This document shows positions 28,216 to 40,609 of a stretch of 64,000 bases of DNA, piece after piece (within the stretch, counting starts at the first letter, position 1; the number at the start of each line of letters is the position of its first letter). Source of the stretch: Lactifluus volemus. Its lineage: Eukaryota > Basidiomycota > Agaricomycetes > Russulales > Russulaceae. The notes beneath the pieces were generated by a model that saw only the letters and a program-made list of their open reading frames with translations, was not told the origin of the DNA and did no database searches. The position numbers and the translations under genes were made by a program. The stretch spans positions 124,001 through 188,000 of the forward strand of contig WTXI01000005.1 in the NCBI GenBank assembly GCA_022376515.1. The letters run 5' to 3'.

Positions 28216-29692
28216 ATGACATCAGAGCGGTCAACAACGCCACCAGAGCACTACCAGCGAACCGTAGCTCGCATCGCCAAGATTCAGTCACACCTTACCA
28301 CAGTTCAGCGCACCTGCAAGCTAAAGGGCAAGGTCGTCATCATCACTGGTGTTAACTCACTCAAAGGCATCGGGTACGCCCTCTCTTTCGCCACCACTCT
28401 CACGTTCTTATCTATACTGCAGGCGATCCACCGCATTACTATTCGCCCATGAGGGTTGGTTGGCCTACTCGTCGAGTAGAGCTTGGTCAATGAATCTCCT
28501 TGCAGGTGCTCAACATCTCTACCTCATGGATTATTATGGGGAGAACCTCCCCAATTTAAAGTCGACCATCGAGGAGCGGTATCCAGATGTCAAGGTGCGG
28601 GCGTTACTCTGATCCGTCGTAATTTCATAACCGTCACCCTCTCGCAGGCTACGGTCATCCAGGCGGATGCTGCTGACGACAACGCTGTTTCGCGCGTGTG
28701 CCAACAAGCGCTCAAAGAAGAAGGCAAACTGGATGTTTTCTTTGCAAACGTACGCGTTTACCTTTCGAACTTCTCGGGATATCCAACTAGTCCACTACTC
28801 CCAGGCTGGCATCGCAATCAATCGTACGTTGGAAGAGACGACCGGGGAGGATTTCACTAACACCATGCGAATAAATGCCTTGTCGTACGTATCTGACCGC
28901 TGCATTATCATTCATCAACTCGATCAGCCTCTACTAGTTGCTTCCTTGCCGTAAAACATGCGTCTACAGCGATGAAACAAACGAACGAGGCACGAGGAAA
29001 GCCTCTCGGTGGCGGCAGCATCATTCTCACTGCATCGGGTCTATTTTGTTTGCTTTCCTCTTCTGGTTGAATAGCTAATCTTAAGCATCGTAGTTGCTGG
29101 GATCCGTTCGGGTGCTGGCCCCACCGATTGTAAGTCAGGACGGGAGCCACCTGTCCAAATTTCTCTGTGTTGATACAGCTCTACAGATAGCGCAAGCAAG
29201 GCAGCGTATGCATACATGTATCCTCGGCCAGGCTATCATCGTCCACTTACGTCCATTCCGTCGTGTTCAGCGTAAATTCGATCGTGCAGACAACAGCGTG
29301 GCAACTCAAACTCACTGACATCCGAGTCAATGCCCTTTGCCCTGGGCTAATCGAGACGGGCATGACGGCTCCCGTCTTCGATCATGCCCGCCAGAGGGGT
29401 ACCGCCGATAAAATTGGACAATTGAACCCGATGGGTCGTTATGGTGTCGCAGAGGGTGCCGCTCTTCTCCATGATATCGTAACCTTGACCACTGATACAC
29501 GGGTATGACTTGGACACAGAGATTGCAAACGTGGCGCTCTTTTTGGCTTCAGGTGCGCAATCCCTACCCGAAGCCGGAGAGGTGTTGATAAAATTTGAGG
29601 TAGATGATTCGAGCTACGTGAATGGTCAAATGTTAGCTGTGGATGGGGGACTCTCGGCTTCCTTGCCTGTCATTCCGGGCAAGCTTGCGTAG
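28216..29692 (+). CDS. Short-chain dehydrogenase/reductase (SDR)
   Basis: NAD(P)-dependent oxidoreductase; substrate unknown. Eleven exons: 28216-28373, 28423-28454, 28506-28594, 28648-28749, 28805-28884, 28938-29038, 29094-29129, 29187-29205, 29271-29455, 29520-29552, 29604-29692, total 924 bases, 307 residues. Classical SDR marks: the Rossmann motif TGVNSLKGIG (slightly expanded TGxxxGIG), acidic residues after beta-2, FANAGIA split by an intron, the catalytic ILTASVAG Ser, YSASK with catalytic Tyr and Lys, and NALCPGLIETGM after it. The C-terminus has SSYVNGQMLAVDGGLS. Several exons are tiny (19-36 bases), yet all phases agree. Confidence 0.9.
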
Positions 29693-32600
29693 TCTATACT
29701 CCCCCGTGGGAGTTCGCGGAGCCCCGGCGTGTTAATTAAAACCCGTATTAACTAGACTGCTCTGTTCATTGTTAACGGGAAGGTGAAGGTCACGTTGAAG
29801 AAACGAGTGTTGAATGGTACAGACACCTGAGCCGAACAATGAATGCGTTTCGAGTGGTGATCATGAGAAGCAGTCATACGAACCCGCAAGCCCGCATTCA
29901 CGTTGACATTTCATAATCCGACTTCGGCACGGAGCGACACGACTTTGGCGGGGATTGACCAACAATAATGTCGCGGAGTTGATATTTATTTCTGCAGGTG
30001 CGCCATTTCAGGCACGTGGAAAGCTCGGGTTCGGGCAGAGGCATACGCACCTACATGTACTGTACGCTTGCCTGTGGCATGAATAGGCAACTGTGATGGC
30101 CACTTGGAGATCGCACGGGTGAAAAAGGCCGCCGTGCCTGGCATCCCTACTTTTTACGTCGGTTCGAGTTGCACGTGAGTCACCGTGGTACCTGGGCCAA
30201 GGATAAGACGCATAAATAAGTTACTCGGATTTGACACATCCAGAGACGCACCGCTGGGTCTCCCCCAACCTGTTGGATGCGTCTCAGTGAATCTAATTAC
30301 GCTACAATATGATAAGCACATACTGGAATCTTTTACGACCAACCTAAAGATCGCGAGGCTCAGATCTTTGCCTTGGTCGTATGACCGTTGACCGCAGCGT
30401 TAACTAGCATAATTTCCTGATTGTGATCTGCAAGGTTGGTACGGGGAATCCCAAGTAGGTCCAACGACTTGGCAGGCCACCAACGGCAGGCCTCATAATC
30501 GAAATCAAAGGGAGAGTTTTAGACGTGGGCTCTGTTGTGCGACCATTTGGGAAAGGGCAGGAGGGCGTGGGGCGACAACCTTGATATTGAAGGAGACTTC
30601 TTAAAGCGCCTCCCGGTCTAAGTATGGGCGACAAAGTATTTTCGGCATCGAAGGGCACTCTGATCCGCGCCCACGGCCAAGGGTAAAAATATTGGGCAGG
30701 TCCGATTCAATCTGTCAGCGGGGCAAGCGATTGGCAGGTTTAAAAAATGACGTTTCCGGGCAAGACGGGCCCAGATAAGAAGCGTAAAAGAAGGTAACGC
30801 CGAAGTCGCCGTCGCCACCAAACGTTCGCAAAAAGTTCAAGTTGTCAGCCCTCCATTTACAACCGTATCGAAACTTACCTCTCACAGACTCGGAAGGGAT
30901 CCCATGTCGAGTCACTCCGTCTGTTAGGACCCCCTCCCACGACTTCATTTATCTTCAAAAGCTCGCGTGGCCCTTTATCCGGACAACGTGGGACATGTAT
31001 ATGCGTGCATGTATTCTCCGTGAGCTATTTACAAATCAACAAGGTACTCAGCTGTCATGGCTCCGATGCGCAGTGATTCATATCGCTTGGTCCCTGCCTA
31101 GAAATATATAAAACTGTGCTGGTCTACAACGTCTTCCCCGTTTGCAATCATCTTACCTCATTTTCGTCCTCTTGAACAGAACAGAGGAATTACCCGTGGT
31201 CTCTAAGCGTGACTGTTCTAGACTGTGTTCCGATGACCCTAAAGTGGCCCCAGTATCGTGCTCTTTCTTACCCCTGACCCCTCGGTTACTGGTGCTGCGT
31301 CTGGCGCCTCTTCCATTCCCATGGTATGGTCCTCGAACATTCACGACCCGCATACGGGGGCAGAAGTTGGAGACGCATTACCATGGGTAGGAAGAGTACC
31401 AGGGCGTGACACGACTATCGAGGGTCGGCGGAGCAAAGTCCTCTGTCCATTAGCGGGAGACCAGCGCAAGTAGCCAATAAATTGCCCAGGGATACATATA
31501 GTAGGACGACAGAGGTTCACCGAGGCCAGCAGCTCACCCCGATTATTTTTTCCCATTGAAAAGGGCTGACCAAGACACAATCTGAGATGCGCCATTCGGG
31601 TCGCTGTCTCAGTCAAGAATGGTACAGGCCTCTCAAGGTGCGTCACGGCTGAGGCAGAGACACGGGGGAGCCACCAGATGGGCAAGTTGGATAAGCCAAG
31701 GGGCTCGACGATACAAAGGGAGCTGCTGAGTTTCTGCCTTTATAACCCGAGAGGAGTCTGAATTTTTTCTCATTCCTTTTGGTGAGGTCCGCTTGTGGTC
31801 CGCCTGTCATGAGGCAGCTCATCGATGGATAGTTCACCACATGCAGCGTGTTTTTGAAGGGAAAGGGGAACTCACCGATCTCAGGCGGTTTCACCTCGAT
31901 AGCCCTCACAATACGGGGGTTATCGCGAAGCCCCAATCGACCGGACTTCATAGCGTGCTCTGGCCCAGAGGAAGTCTCCGGAAGTTCATTCATTTCTGCA
32001 CCCATCAGCCAGGAGGCCTTGGCGTCCGGGAGTAATTCTCCCGTGGTCCCAACGCAGATATGGTCAACTCTGGGTGCCTCGAGAGGGGCACAATGACAGA
32101 GCTTGCAAACAACGTGCTGAATTTAAGCCAGCTACGCTAATGAGAGGGCTCCGCATGTTCTCGCACGGGGCCTGTGTCACTCGGCGCTTCGCTCATATTG
32201 GGCACAGTATTCCAGAAATGAGTGGTTAGAGACACCTCGTGTCACTTCCATTTTGCCCAAAGAGAGGTATAATCTCCATGGAAAACGTAGCCGAGATAAT
32301 TCGTACTACTATGGCCGCCTTTCCCCATCGTACCCCCGTACCCTTCCAGCGTGCCCGCCCCTCAGTCGCTGCTCTGAACTTGCCCCGCGCTTCGCGGTGG
32401 GGAGTTTGAGATCTACGCAACGCAACGGTTATGGTCATAAATATCATTTATGACTTCCGCCGTGTGAAGGTGATGTCGAGTTTGTCTCAGAATCGTCACT
32501 GAAGCTCGTCACCAGACCTCAAACTCAAAAGGTTATTGTCGGGTCCTCAGTGGGACGAACGTGAACCCACACACAAAAACGAAACCGCCCCACCAAGTTG

Positions 32601-34914
32601 CCGTGTCTCACTGAGCGAATTTGGACGTCATCGTTGCCCAAATCCAGAAACAAGTATGTCCTTGAAGACGCCCATCGGAGCTGGTGGCCATTCGAAAACT
32701 CCCAAGGGTTCTCTGATCCTGGGAATCACGTCTCGAGGAGCATCACCCACCCCTCTCTACCAAGTCCCTCTTAAGATGCATGTAGAGACGATCCATGACG
32801 CCATCAACTTGAAGTATCCCAAACCGCACGGCAAGCCTGAGGCGAACGCAAACCTCAAGGCTCCGCCTTGTGGGCACGTTCCCTGTCATCTGTATTTTTC
32901 ATCTCCGCTCTGACCTACCCCATCTTTTTAAGGAAACGGTACGAGTGTCCCAGAGGCATCGACTCCGTCAACACAACGATTCGGTGCGGGGCCGATCTAC
33001 CTCCTGTAAGAGAGAACATCATATATCTACCGAAACCCTGTCGCGATGCTCTTCTCACCGAGGTCCGTGCTTCCGAACTTGTTTCCTCATCTTGTTCTTG
33101 AGCCTCATGTGCGATCGCGCGGGATAAAAAAATACATTAGTGCAAACGCCCCAAGTGGGTCAAAGTCACAAGGACGCTCCCTATATCGTTCCTACGTGTC
33201 GATTGTAATCGGGCTCTCAGCAATTTCCTGCCAGTGGGACACCAAAACGTCTTATCTGCAAAAACAATTCACCCAACCCGCCCGCCTCTCGGATAAACGC
33301 AAGACACGCCCCCCCTCGCCTATTGACCTATGAAGAGTGCCTCCCAAAAAAAAAACGACTCGGAATTCATCAATCAAGATAGCATCTTGATTAATGAAAC
33401 CGATTTTTTTTTTCTGCGAGGGCTCGTGATATTGCCTGCACACTTCCGCGCGGTCTGTGCTCCAAACGGTCCCGTCTGGTCCCGTTTTCCCTGTCTCTAT
33501 ATCCAGCATGGTGCACAGCAGAGTGCCACAGAGCGTTGCGATCAAAATGCACGGTGAGGTCCAGGGACACTGAAAAAGTTTGCGATCGTGCAAACGTCCG
33601 AACGACTTCCTCTCCCATCACGGCGAGTTCTTCTCTCCCTCCCCTCCGCCCCGTTTTTTTGGGCCTTGGATCCTGCGACTTGTCCTGAGATTCTACGCGA
33701 GGTTGTCGAGGGCATGTACTAGAACGCTCGTTGAACAGGACGCTCGTGAAGAACTTGACTTTTGCCGAGACCCATTTGTGTAGCGCGTGAGTGGCATTTT
33801 GAAATAAGGATCTCCCTCCCTCGGATCATCTTACAGGCGAGGATCGCTTAATTTAATCTTCGGGGGCGACAGTAGGTTATCTGTCGTGATATCTGTGGGC
33901 CTTCACTGGGCTGAGCCATTTTTCAGGGTTCTTCTTTTACATCATCCCATTTTTGAACAAAATTCCCCTCGCGAGGGCCTCAAGTACAGTACGTACTACG
34001 CACGCACGGTCACTTGTAAGTTTACCTCTCCCTCCCCCCCTCCCCAGTGTCGTAATCAATGGCAATCTTGCTTACGCAACCGCTTCTGGTTCACCCTTGA
34101 TGATCGACTTGTTCCAGGTCGTTGGATGCGCCACCTTTTGAACGAATCACAAAAACAACAGATTACACGAACACGTGGAAGCCCCAGAAAACTCCATCGA
34201 CGAAGTATCGTGTGTGCAGTGGTGTAGGTGAAGGGGCGAGACTTTACTTGCAGCAAGATCCGACCAAATTATCAACATAGTAGTGACGCCCTTGACTGTA
34301 GTACCAAACGCTTTCGAACAATCCTCGACCGGTCTAGCGGGGATGGGCGGCTCCTCTCATACACTCTGTCTAGATAGCTCTTTCTTTTTTTTTTAATGGG
34401 ATACGCGGGGAGGACTAGACATCCACTTGTTCGGAGTTTTCGGTGGTGTGTGATCAGTCACCAGATCATTCATTTACAGGCGCGAAGGCACAGACCCGGT
34501 GCTGATGCGGTTCATACTCATGTTCCGGCGGTCGAGATTCTGGCCTCCCCATTCGAACGCACTGGACCACTCATTGCACATATTCACTATCTGCAGTACA
34601 ACCCCATTTGACACGTTCCATTTGATACTTGAGCGCCGAACTGCGTCTTTGGATCGCAGAGCAACATTCACGTTGTGGTCTCATGGTACCGGCGTTATCA
34701 TTTTATCGCCAGATGGCTACTTCAGGCGGGAACTATCATAACACTTCAAGAGACGCTCGAATACGGTGATGAAATGGTATTGTTTGGTGGTACGAAATAG
34801 TTTACAACCATTGATCGAGACCAAAGCAACAACGCTGTTCGACGGTTGTTTTTTTGTACGTAAATAACCACTATGCAGATCTGTTGATTTGCAAAGGCCG
34901 TGATGGTGATGGGA
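29693..34914. other. Gene-poor 5.2 kb stretch with coding debris
   Basis: No long open frame or recognisable domain on either strand. Short protein-like islands occur without a continuous gene: about 31258-31473 (+), 32653-33101 (+), 33580-33783 (+) and 34499-34741 (+). A TATA-like ATATATAAAA lies at about 31108. It may hold decayed genes or an old transposon, but no terminal repeats or transposase motifs were found by eye. Confidence 0.5.
32653..33101 (+). pseudogene. Possible decayed or mis-sequenced gene fragment
   Basis: Two protein-like stretches lie in adjacent frames: one from Met at 32657 (MSLKTPIGAGGHSKTPKGS ... HVETIHDAINLKYPKP), and one beginning at about 32935 (RKRYECPRGIDSVNTT ... 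LPPVRENIIYLPKP) that ends at a stop at 33101. A pyrimidine-rich segment ending in AG at 32932-32933 looks like an intron acceptor, but no donor gives the right phase. It could be a real gene hit by a 1-base loss, or a fossil. Family not recognised. Confidence 0.25.
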
Positions 34915-36502
34915 TCACTTCATGTCGATGAGCTTGACCTCTGCAGGGCGCAATGAGTTTCGCAAGGAAAAGTTAGAGACGCTCAGTTTAGCTTACCAAA
35001 TCTGAGAGTAGAATTCGGTGGGATGTCGCCCATCTTGCGTTTACCATAACCCAACGAAGGGGGAACGATCAGGAGACGCTCTCCTCCAAGCTTCATTCCA
35101 GCGACACCCTCGTCCCAGCCTTCGGGCACAAACATGAGACATCGTGGCAGATATGAAACCACCACCCGGGAACGCACCTTTGATCACCTCACCAGCCCCT
35201 AGCCTAAATGTGAACTGTCAAAGAGAAAATTACATAACACACCCTCGCGTGTACAATTTGCGCCGAAGCCTTACCGGTTTTCCCTTGGTGTTAGAATCAA
35301 AGACCTTGCCATCTGGCAACTTTCCAACGTAGCGCATGGACACCTTCATACCCTTCTTTGCCTCTGGACCCTGTCCAGGCTTGGCATCCTGAATCTTCAG
35401 GCCGTTGGGTAGCTCACGCATGCCACCTTTATCGCCCTGCTTCTGTTTGGAATCATCCTCTTTGCCCTCTCCTTTGTTGGCATCACCTTCTTTAGACTCG
35501 CCTTTCTTTGCCTTTTTATCTTTCTTGTCCTTTTTGGAAGAGTCGGGACTAGTGCTTGTGGGTGGAGGAACAGCAGCGCCATTCTCGGCCTTGAGCTTCT
35601 TGGCCTTCTTTTTTGAGATTTTATCACCGGTGGTCACCTCATGTTCGGCTGCGTCAGACTCTCTGAGACGCTTTCCTGGTTTTTCTGGTACAGCTTCTTC
35701 ATCAGAGGCAACTTCTTCAAAGCGCCTGCATGGGGGAAAACGTCAAAACACATCAGTCATGAGTGCATCACGGATCATCAAGGACCTACCCATCGTCAGC
35801 CTCCTCATCACTGGGAAGGCCATCCAGATCCTCAAGGTTCATCTCGACATCAGAGCTGACTTCGTCAAGGGCATATTCACCCTCTGATTCCGAGTCATCA
35901 TTGTAGGGCACTTGGTCTGGAGCCTGATCTGCACAAGTTCTTAGTCTAGGCCTCATATGGCTTCAAAAGTAGATAACGCGTATCTTACCGACGTAATTGC
36001 CAGAGAGGTGGACTTCGCTAAACAGGCGCTTAGTGAATGGAAAACGGCAATCTAAAAATGAAGGCGATGCGTACTTTTTGCCGACAACTTCGAGCAAGAA
36101 TTCGTCATCCTCCTCAAAGGTCAGGTTAAGAGTGCACTGTTCGATCTTCGAAGGGGTCAATATCGTAAGAAAATTACACGAAAGCGACTGTAAGATACCT
36201 TGCCGGGAGTGAAAGAACAAAGCACGGTCTCGACTTGGGCGTCTTGGTCGTCCTCTTCCTCTTCGTCCTCATCATCGCTAGTGACCTTGACCGGACGCGT
36301 ATATGTGAGCTTCACAGAGGTGCGACCATTGGGGTCTGCGAGCTGAGTACCCAGAGCAGCGTTGGTGATGACCAAGTCTCCCTGGGGAATAACGGACACG
36401 GGTTGAGAAGGCTTAACCACGGTACTCCTACGCAAATTGATGAACACAGAGACGCGTAGCGTAAATATTTTAAGCTGACCAGAGAGCGACTGCGATAGGC
36501 AT
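34915..36502 (-). CDS. FPR4: Nuclear FK506-binding prolyl isomerase (Fpr3/Fpr4 type)
   Basis: Peptidyl-prolyl isomerase and histone chaperone of the nucleolus/nucleus. Nine exons (36480-36502, 36199-36427, 36075-36145, 35989-36017, 35790-35928, 35275-35725, 35178-35214, 34997-35119, 34915-34940) total 1128 bases, 375 residues, intact. Order of parts: an N-terminal nucleoplasmin-like fold ([29 protein letters not shown]), acidic tracts rich in Asp/Glu, a Lys-rich block ([12 protein letters not shown]) and a C-terminal FKBP domain with [54 protein letters not shown]. The acidic and basic regions fit the family. Confidence 0.93.
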
Positions 36503-36646
36503 GTCTAGGATAAAAACACGCTTTCTTTTTCAAAAATAAAGAGAAGGGAAGGGCGCGTAGTTGTTGAAAAAAGCGCCAGAAATGAGGAACCGTCGATTAC
36601 GTACTTTTCACACGCTCTTCTAGGCTTCCCCTCCGTCATCGTTCTG

Positions 36647-37489
36647 ATGGTGAGCGTTCGTTGCCTACAAGATTATAGCTTGACCTCATAGATGGTTAGT
36701 CTAATGTGTTGAGGCCGTACCTAGCTGCGGTCAGATCAACTCTGACCGCCGCATTGACTCTAGAGAACTTCCCATCTCAGGTATTGGTCCAATTCAGACC
36801 CCACGAGCTGTGATAATAAATCTTTCCAGATTGTCGAGCGTCATAACAAGCCAGAGGTCGAGGTAGCGTGAGTATATAATTAATCGCACTACCTCATGCT
36901 CTCAGAGCCTTTCTTTACAGAGGTTCCAAAGAGGTGCTTCTCAACCCGCTGACAATATCCCGAAACGAAAACGAGCGGGTGCTCATCGAACCTTCGGTGA
37001 ACTCGATCCGTGTTAGCATCAAGATCAAACAAGCAGATGAGATTGAGCGTATTCTCTGCCACAAGTTTACGCGATTCCTGATGCAACGCGCTGAGAGTTT
37101 CATTGTGCTGCGGAGAAAACCCATCAAGGTACCTCTCACTTGTTCACGCGCGAACATGACTTGTATTGAAAAAGTCATGCCGAATAGGGCTATGATATCT
37201 CATTCCTTATCACCAACACACACACAGAGTCTATGCTGAAGCACAAAATCGTAGATTTCATTATCCAGTGCGTCGAATCGCTTTTCACATTATAATTACA
37301 GTAAAATCGATCAAATTTCCAGGTTCATGGAAGATGTGGACAGAGAGATCAGTGAGATGAAGCTGAGCCTCAACGCGCGGGCTCGTATAGTTGCCGAATC
37401 GTACCTGACAGCAGTAAGTTTCCCTCCGATTCGAGTTTTGATTTTGACCATGGTGCTCACTTGTGGTCGCTTAAAAGTTTAACGCATAG
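36647..37489 (+). CDS. ARC19: Arp2/3 complex 20 kDa subunit ARPC4
   Basis: Core subunit of the actin-nucleating Arp2/3 complex. Exons 36647-36649, 36700-36780, 36830-36867, 36921-37128, 37188-37267, 37323-37413 and 37478-37489 give 170 residues. The first exon is just the ATG codon. Family-typical segments: [102 protein letters not shown]. All introns are GT-AG and the frame is intact. Confidence 0.95.
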
Positions 37490-37636
37490 TTACAGTGCTG
37501 TGTAACTTAGTTAGAATGTATTTGTCGTTGTATGAGATGGATTGACCAAATAGAGTAACGACTTGAATCCCGTCGAGGGACGCGTCGCAATGTTAGACTC
37601 AAACAACACGCCTTGCATTCAACTTTATCATTCATC

Positions 37637-39076
37637 ATGGCAGACAGGGATATCCTCATGGAATCTCCAAGGAAAAAGGTCGCATATGATCCAGATCAGG
37701 ATCCCGAAGAGAAACGCGTCCTCAGACAAAAGTATCGCGTCTTGCTCAAAGACGAGGAAGGTACGATGGGCGGTCATCTCAGTTCATCTATCACAGGAGA
37801 AGAGATTGAAGTGATACTTTGTCAGGCCACCAACACAGCGTCAATGAATATACAACACAAGAGCTGCTCGAAAAGGTTCAGTTGGCCGATTCACTCTTTG
37901 ACCAAGGTGTCTACTCTTATCCCCCTGCATCCACAACCCCTCCGAAATCACCCCCTCTTTCTCTCATCCATTGAAATGGGCTCTGATCTCCCGTCTTTCT
38001 CTCCCCTTTCTCCCCAGTATCGGCGCCACAGGAAGCGACACTCGATTCGGCCTTTCTGGTCACCGCATCTAACATGCACGCCGCCAAAGCGCGCGCGATG
38101 AAAGCGGGCACAGGCGCGTTTGACATTGACGATTTTGTCTCCAAGTTGATCACCTTTATGGGTGGGCGCCGCGGTGGCGCGGGCCCGAAGGATCATCCGA
38201 ATAGGGGCGAGGATGACGACTATGGGGAAGAGGATGACGACGATGACGATGACGACCAACCGCTCGACTGGGAGAAGATTGGGCGCAAGGCACTCGCGAA
38301 GAGTCGACGCGTGCCCCTAATGGACTTTATGTGCGTATATGGCTACATGCCACTACCCCTTTCCTTCGTGGCATCTGACGTAGTTGACGGAGGCCCATAG
38401 GTTCGGTCCGCTCGCAGTCGAACAAAAGAAGCGGGTGGTCGGGAAACGCGCCAGACTCGAGAAGAATCAGGCGGACGAGCGGCGTCCGCAGGAACTACGG
38501 GAAGAAGACATTGCGCGATCAGAAAACGAGACGACGAAGCATGTGATCGACGTCAGTCCGTTTCCGCTGAAAAAACCAGATGTTTCTTGACCTGTTCATC
38601 CACCTGCGGTGCGTTGCGTACAGATTCAAAACCTGCTCGTAGAGCAGAATGGCCCCGTCAACCTTTTTCGATTCGTCATCAACCCGAATGACTTTGCGCA
38701 ATCTGTCGAAAACTTGTTCTATCTCTCGTTCTTGATACGAGATGGCGAATGTGCGCTCGAAATCGAGGACGATGGGGAACCCGTCATCTGTACGTGTATC
38801 TCTGTTATCGGTTTCCCACTCCTCAATTAGCATTCTGCTGCTAGTCATCTGCGAGCAGCCCCAGCTTAGCGATTATCAAGAAGGTTTGAAGAAGCAACAG
38901 CTCGTATTCGAATTTGACATTCAAACTTGGGAGGTAAGTCCCCTCCCCTCCGAATTTCTCAATGCTAGTTCAACGTTCGGAACGATTAGGAGGCGATCAA
39001 AATATTCAATATTACGGAGCCGATCATTCCACAACGGCCGAAAGTAACTAGTACAAATGGGAAATGGTATGGGTGA
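37637..39076 (+). CDS. NSE4: SMC5/6 complex delta-kleisin NSE4
   Basis: Kleisin subunit bridging the SMC5/SMC6 ATPase heads; needed for DNA repair and replication-fork stability. Exons 37637-37760, 37826-37906, 38018-38330, 38401-38551, 38624-38789, 38845-38933, 38990-39076 make 336 residues in one clean frame. Visible family features: an N-terminal helix with RVLRQKYRVLLKD, ELLEKVQLADSLFDQV, AFLVTASNMHAAKARAMKAG, an acidic insert (about 38190-38260) and the conserved C-terminal winged-helix region NPNDFAQSVENLFYLSFLIR and LVFEFDIQTWEEAIKIF. Confidence 0.93.
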
Positions 39077-39701
39077 TCATTGATACCCCCGGTTGCGATG
39101 GATCGCAACGGCTTGTTTATTATACGCACGCATGAGATATCTACCCATTGCTCTACTCTACATTACATCACAGTTATCTTTGTATCATAAGATCTCCATT
39201 GCTCTGACTAGAATCGGAAATTTGAGGTAATATAGGTTGCATTTGCGAGTCTGACAGTGAAGTGGAACTTGAAGTGTTGCTGCAAACCTCTATAATAGGG
39301 TTCCTGATCGTCAGGATAGGCGAATCACAGCCGACGTCCGAGTCGCCATACAAGTGTGAGGCTGCTTCGAGGTTGCACAACTCACAGACGGCCAGCCATT
39401 CTGCAGTGAATAACATATGGGTAGGTATCTACTTTGTCAAAATTCACCTTTTAAGGAAGTTAAGTACATTAGCATGTGTGTGTCGATCGTGTTATTAGTA
39501 GCAGCCCTTTCACAGTTCTCTGTTTGACGGTAACGGTAACAGGAACGTACATGAAGCGGAACCGATCCGAAATACACACACTCGTGACCTCGGCGTACGG
39601 CTGAAGCCGGGTTCATTCCCCGAAGGTGTGAAATGCGTTTTCGTGTGTTCTTGTCTCGCGTTTCGTTCAAATTACTCATCCTTTCTTTCTGACCAAAATC
39701 A

Positions 39702-40484
39702 ATGGCTTCCTCAACTCCTACGCCGACATATGCTCCCCATGATCCTCCCTTTAAAGTAGACACCAACAAGGCTGAAGAGTCGGCCGTTCTTCACGGGTGA
39801 GTTGACCCGTCGCGCGCGACCCCCATTGAGAGGTCAATATACTGATTCGTGCCTTCCCCCCCCCTCAAGCCACCGCGCAAAGACCCCAATCGTCTCTGCC
39901 ATCGTTTCCAGCGCAGCCGTCATTTTCATTTGGGCTATTGTCTTCATAGGCTGGCTCTGGAAACAATACAAGAAACGCATTCGCGCCAAGCGCCGTGCAG
40001 CCCGAGGCCTGCCCCCCAAAGTAAAAAAACCGAAACGGCCCTTACCCACCTTTATCTTGCCTCCAGACCCCGCTGTCATCACGGGTCAGCGTGAGCCCGG
40101 CGAGCGTGCGATCCCGCCCAAGCGCGGCTCGACCGACGGCTCCAAGAAGAGTCCGTCCGCGATTGAGCTCAACGAGCGGATGCGTACCACTACCACTGCA
40201 ACTGCCACTCCCGAATGTCAACAGCACGACGAGATGATTGCCCGACAGGTGTTTTCGAAGCATAGTAGCTTGGATCCACCCAAGCATGAGAAGCGTGGCC
40301 ATCCGTCTAGGTGTAAGCTTTGCCCGCCCACTTTACTCTCTCCACCAAACTGACAACAAACTTTGCCATCAGCAAATTCTGGACTCGGGCCGAGCCATTG
40401 ATTACCTTACGACACATCTTCTTTTGCAACCAGCCAGATGCGGACCGAAATGCTTTATTTACTTTAACCCTTGGATTTTTTTAA
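39702..40484 (+). CDS. Single-pass membrane protein, function unknown
   Basis: Exons 39702-39796 and 39870-40310, then probably 40373-40484 after an intron with donor GTGTAAG; without that intron the frame stops at 40353. A 31-residue hydrophilic N-terminus is followed by one strong transmembrane helix (IVSAIVSSAAVIFIWAIVFI) and then a very basic segment, KQYKKRIRAKRRAARG, consistent with the positive side facing the cytosol. The rest is low-complexity. No family recognised. Its 3' end converges on that of the dehydratase gene about 130 bases away. Confidence 0.65.
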
Positions 40485-40609
40485 AATGGTTTGATACATC
40501 AGAAACCTTGTATTCGTATTCTGTACCTTCTCTGAGAATCATAGATGCCCCGTACTAATCACAGTATGCCCCCACATTTGCGGGCTATTGGAGATGGGAC
40601 GTTTCATTC

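Noticed and set aside
39589..39645. tRNA-like element: GGGTTCATTCCCC loop with pairing ends CACAC/GTGTG
   Set aside because: The paired ends are only about 55 bases apart and no anticodon arm can be formed, so it is not a tRNA.
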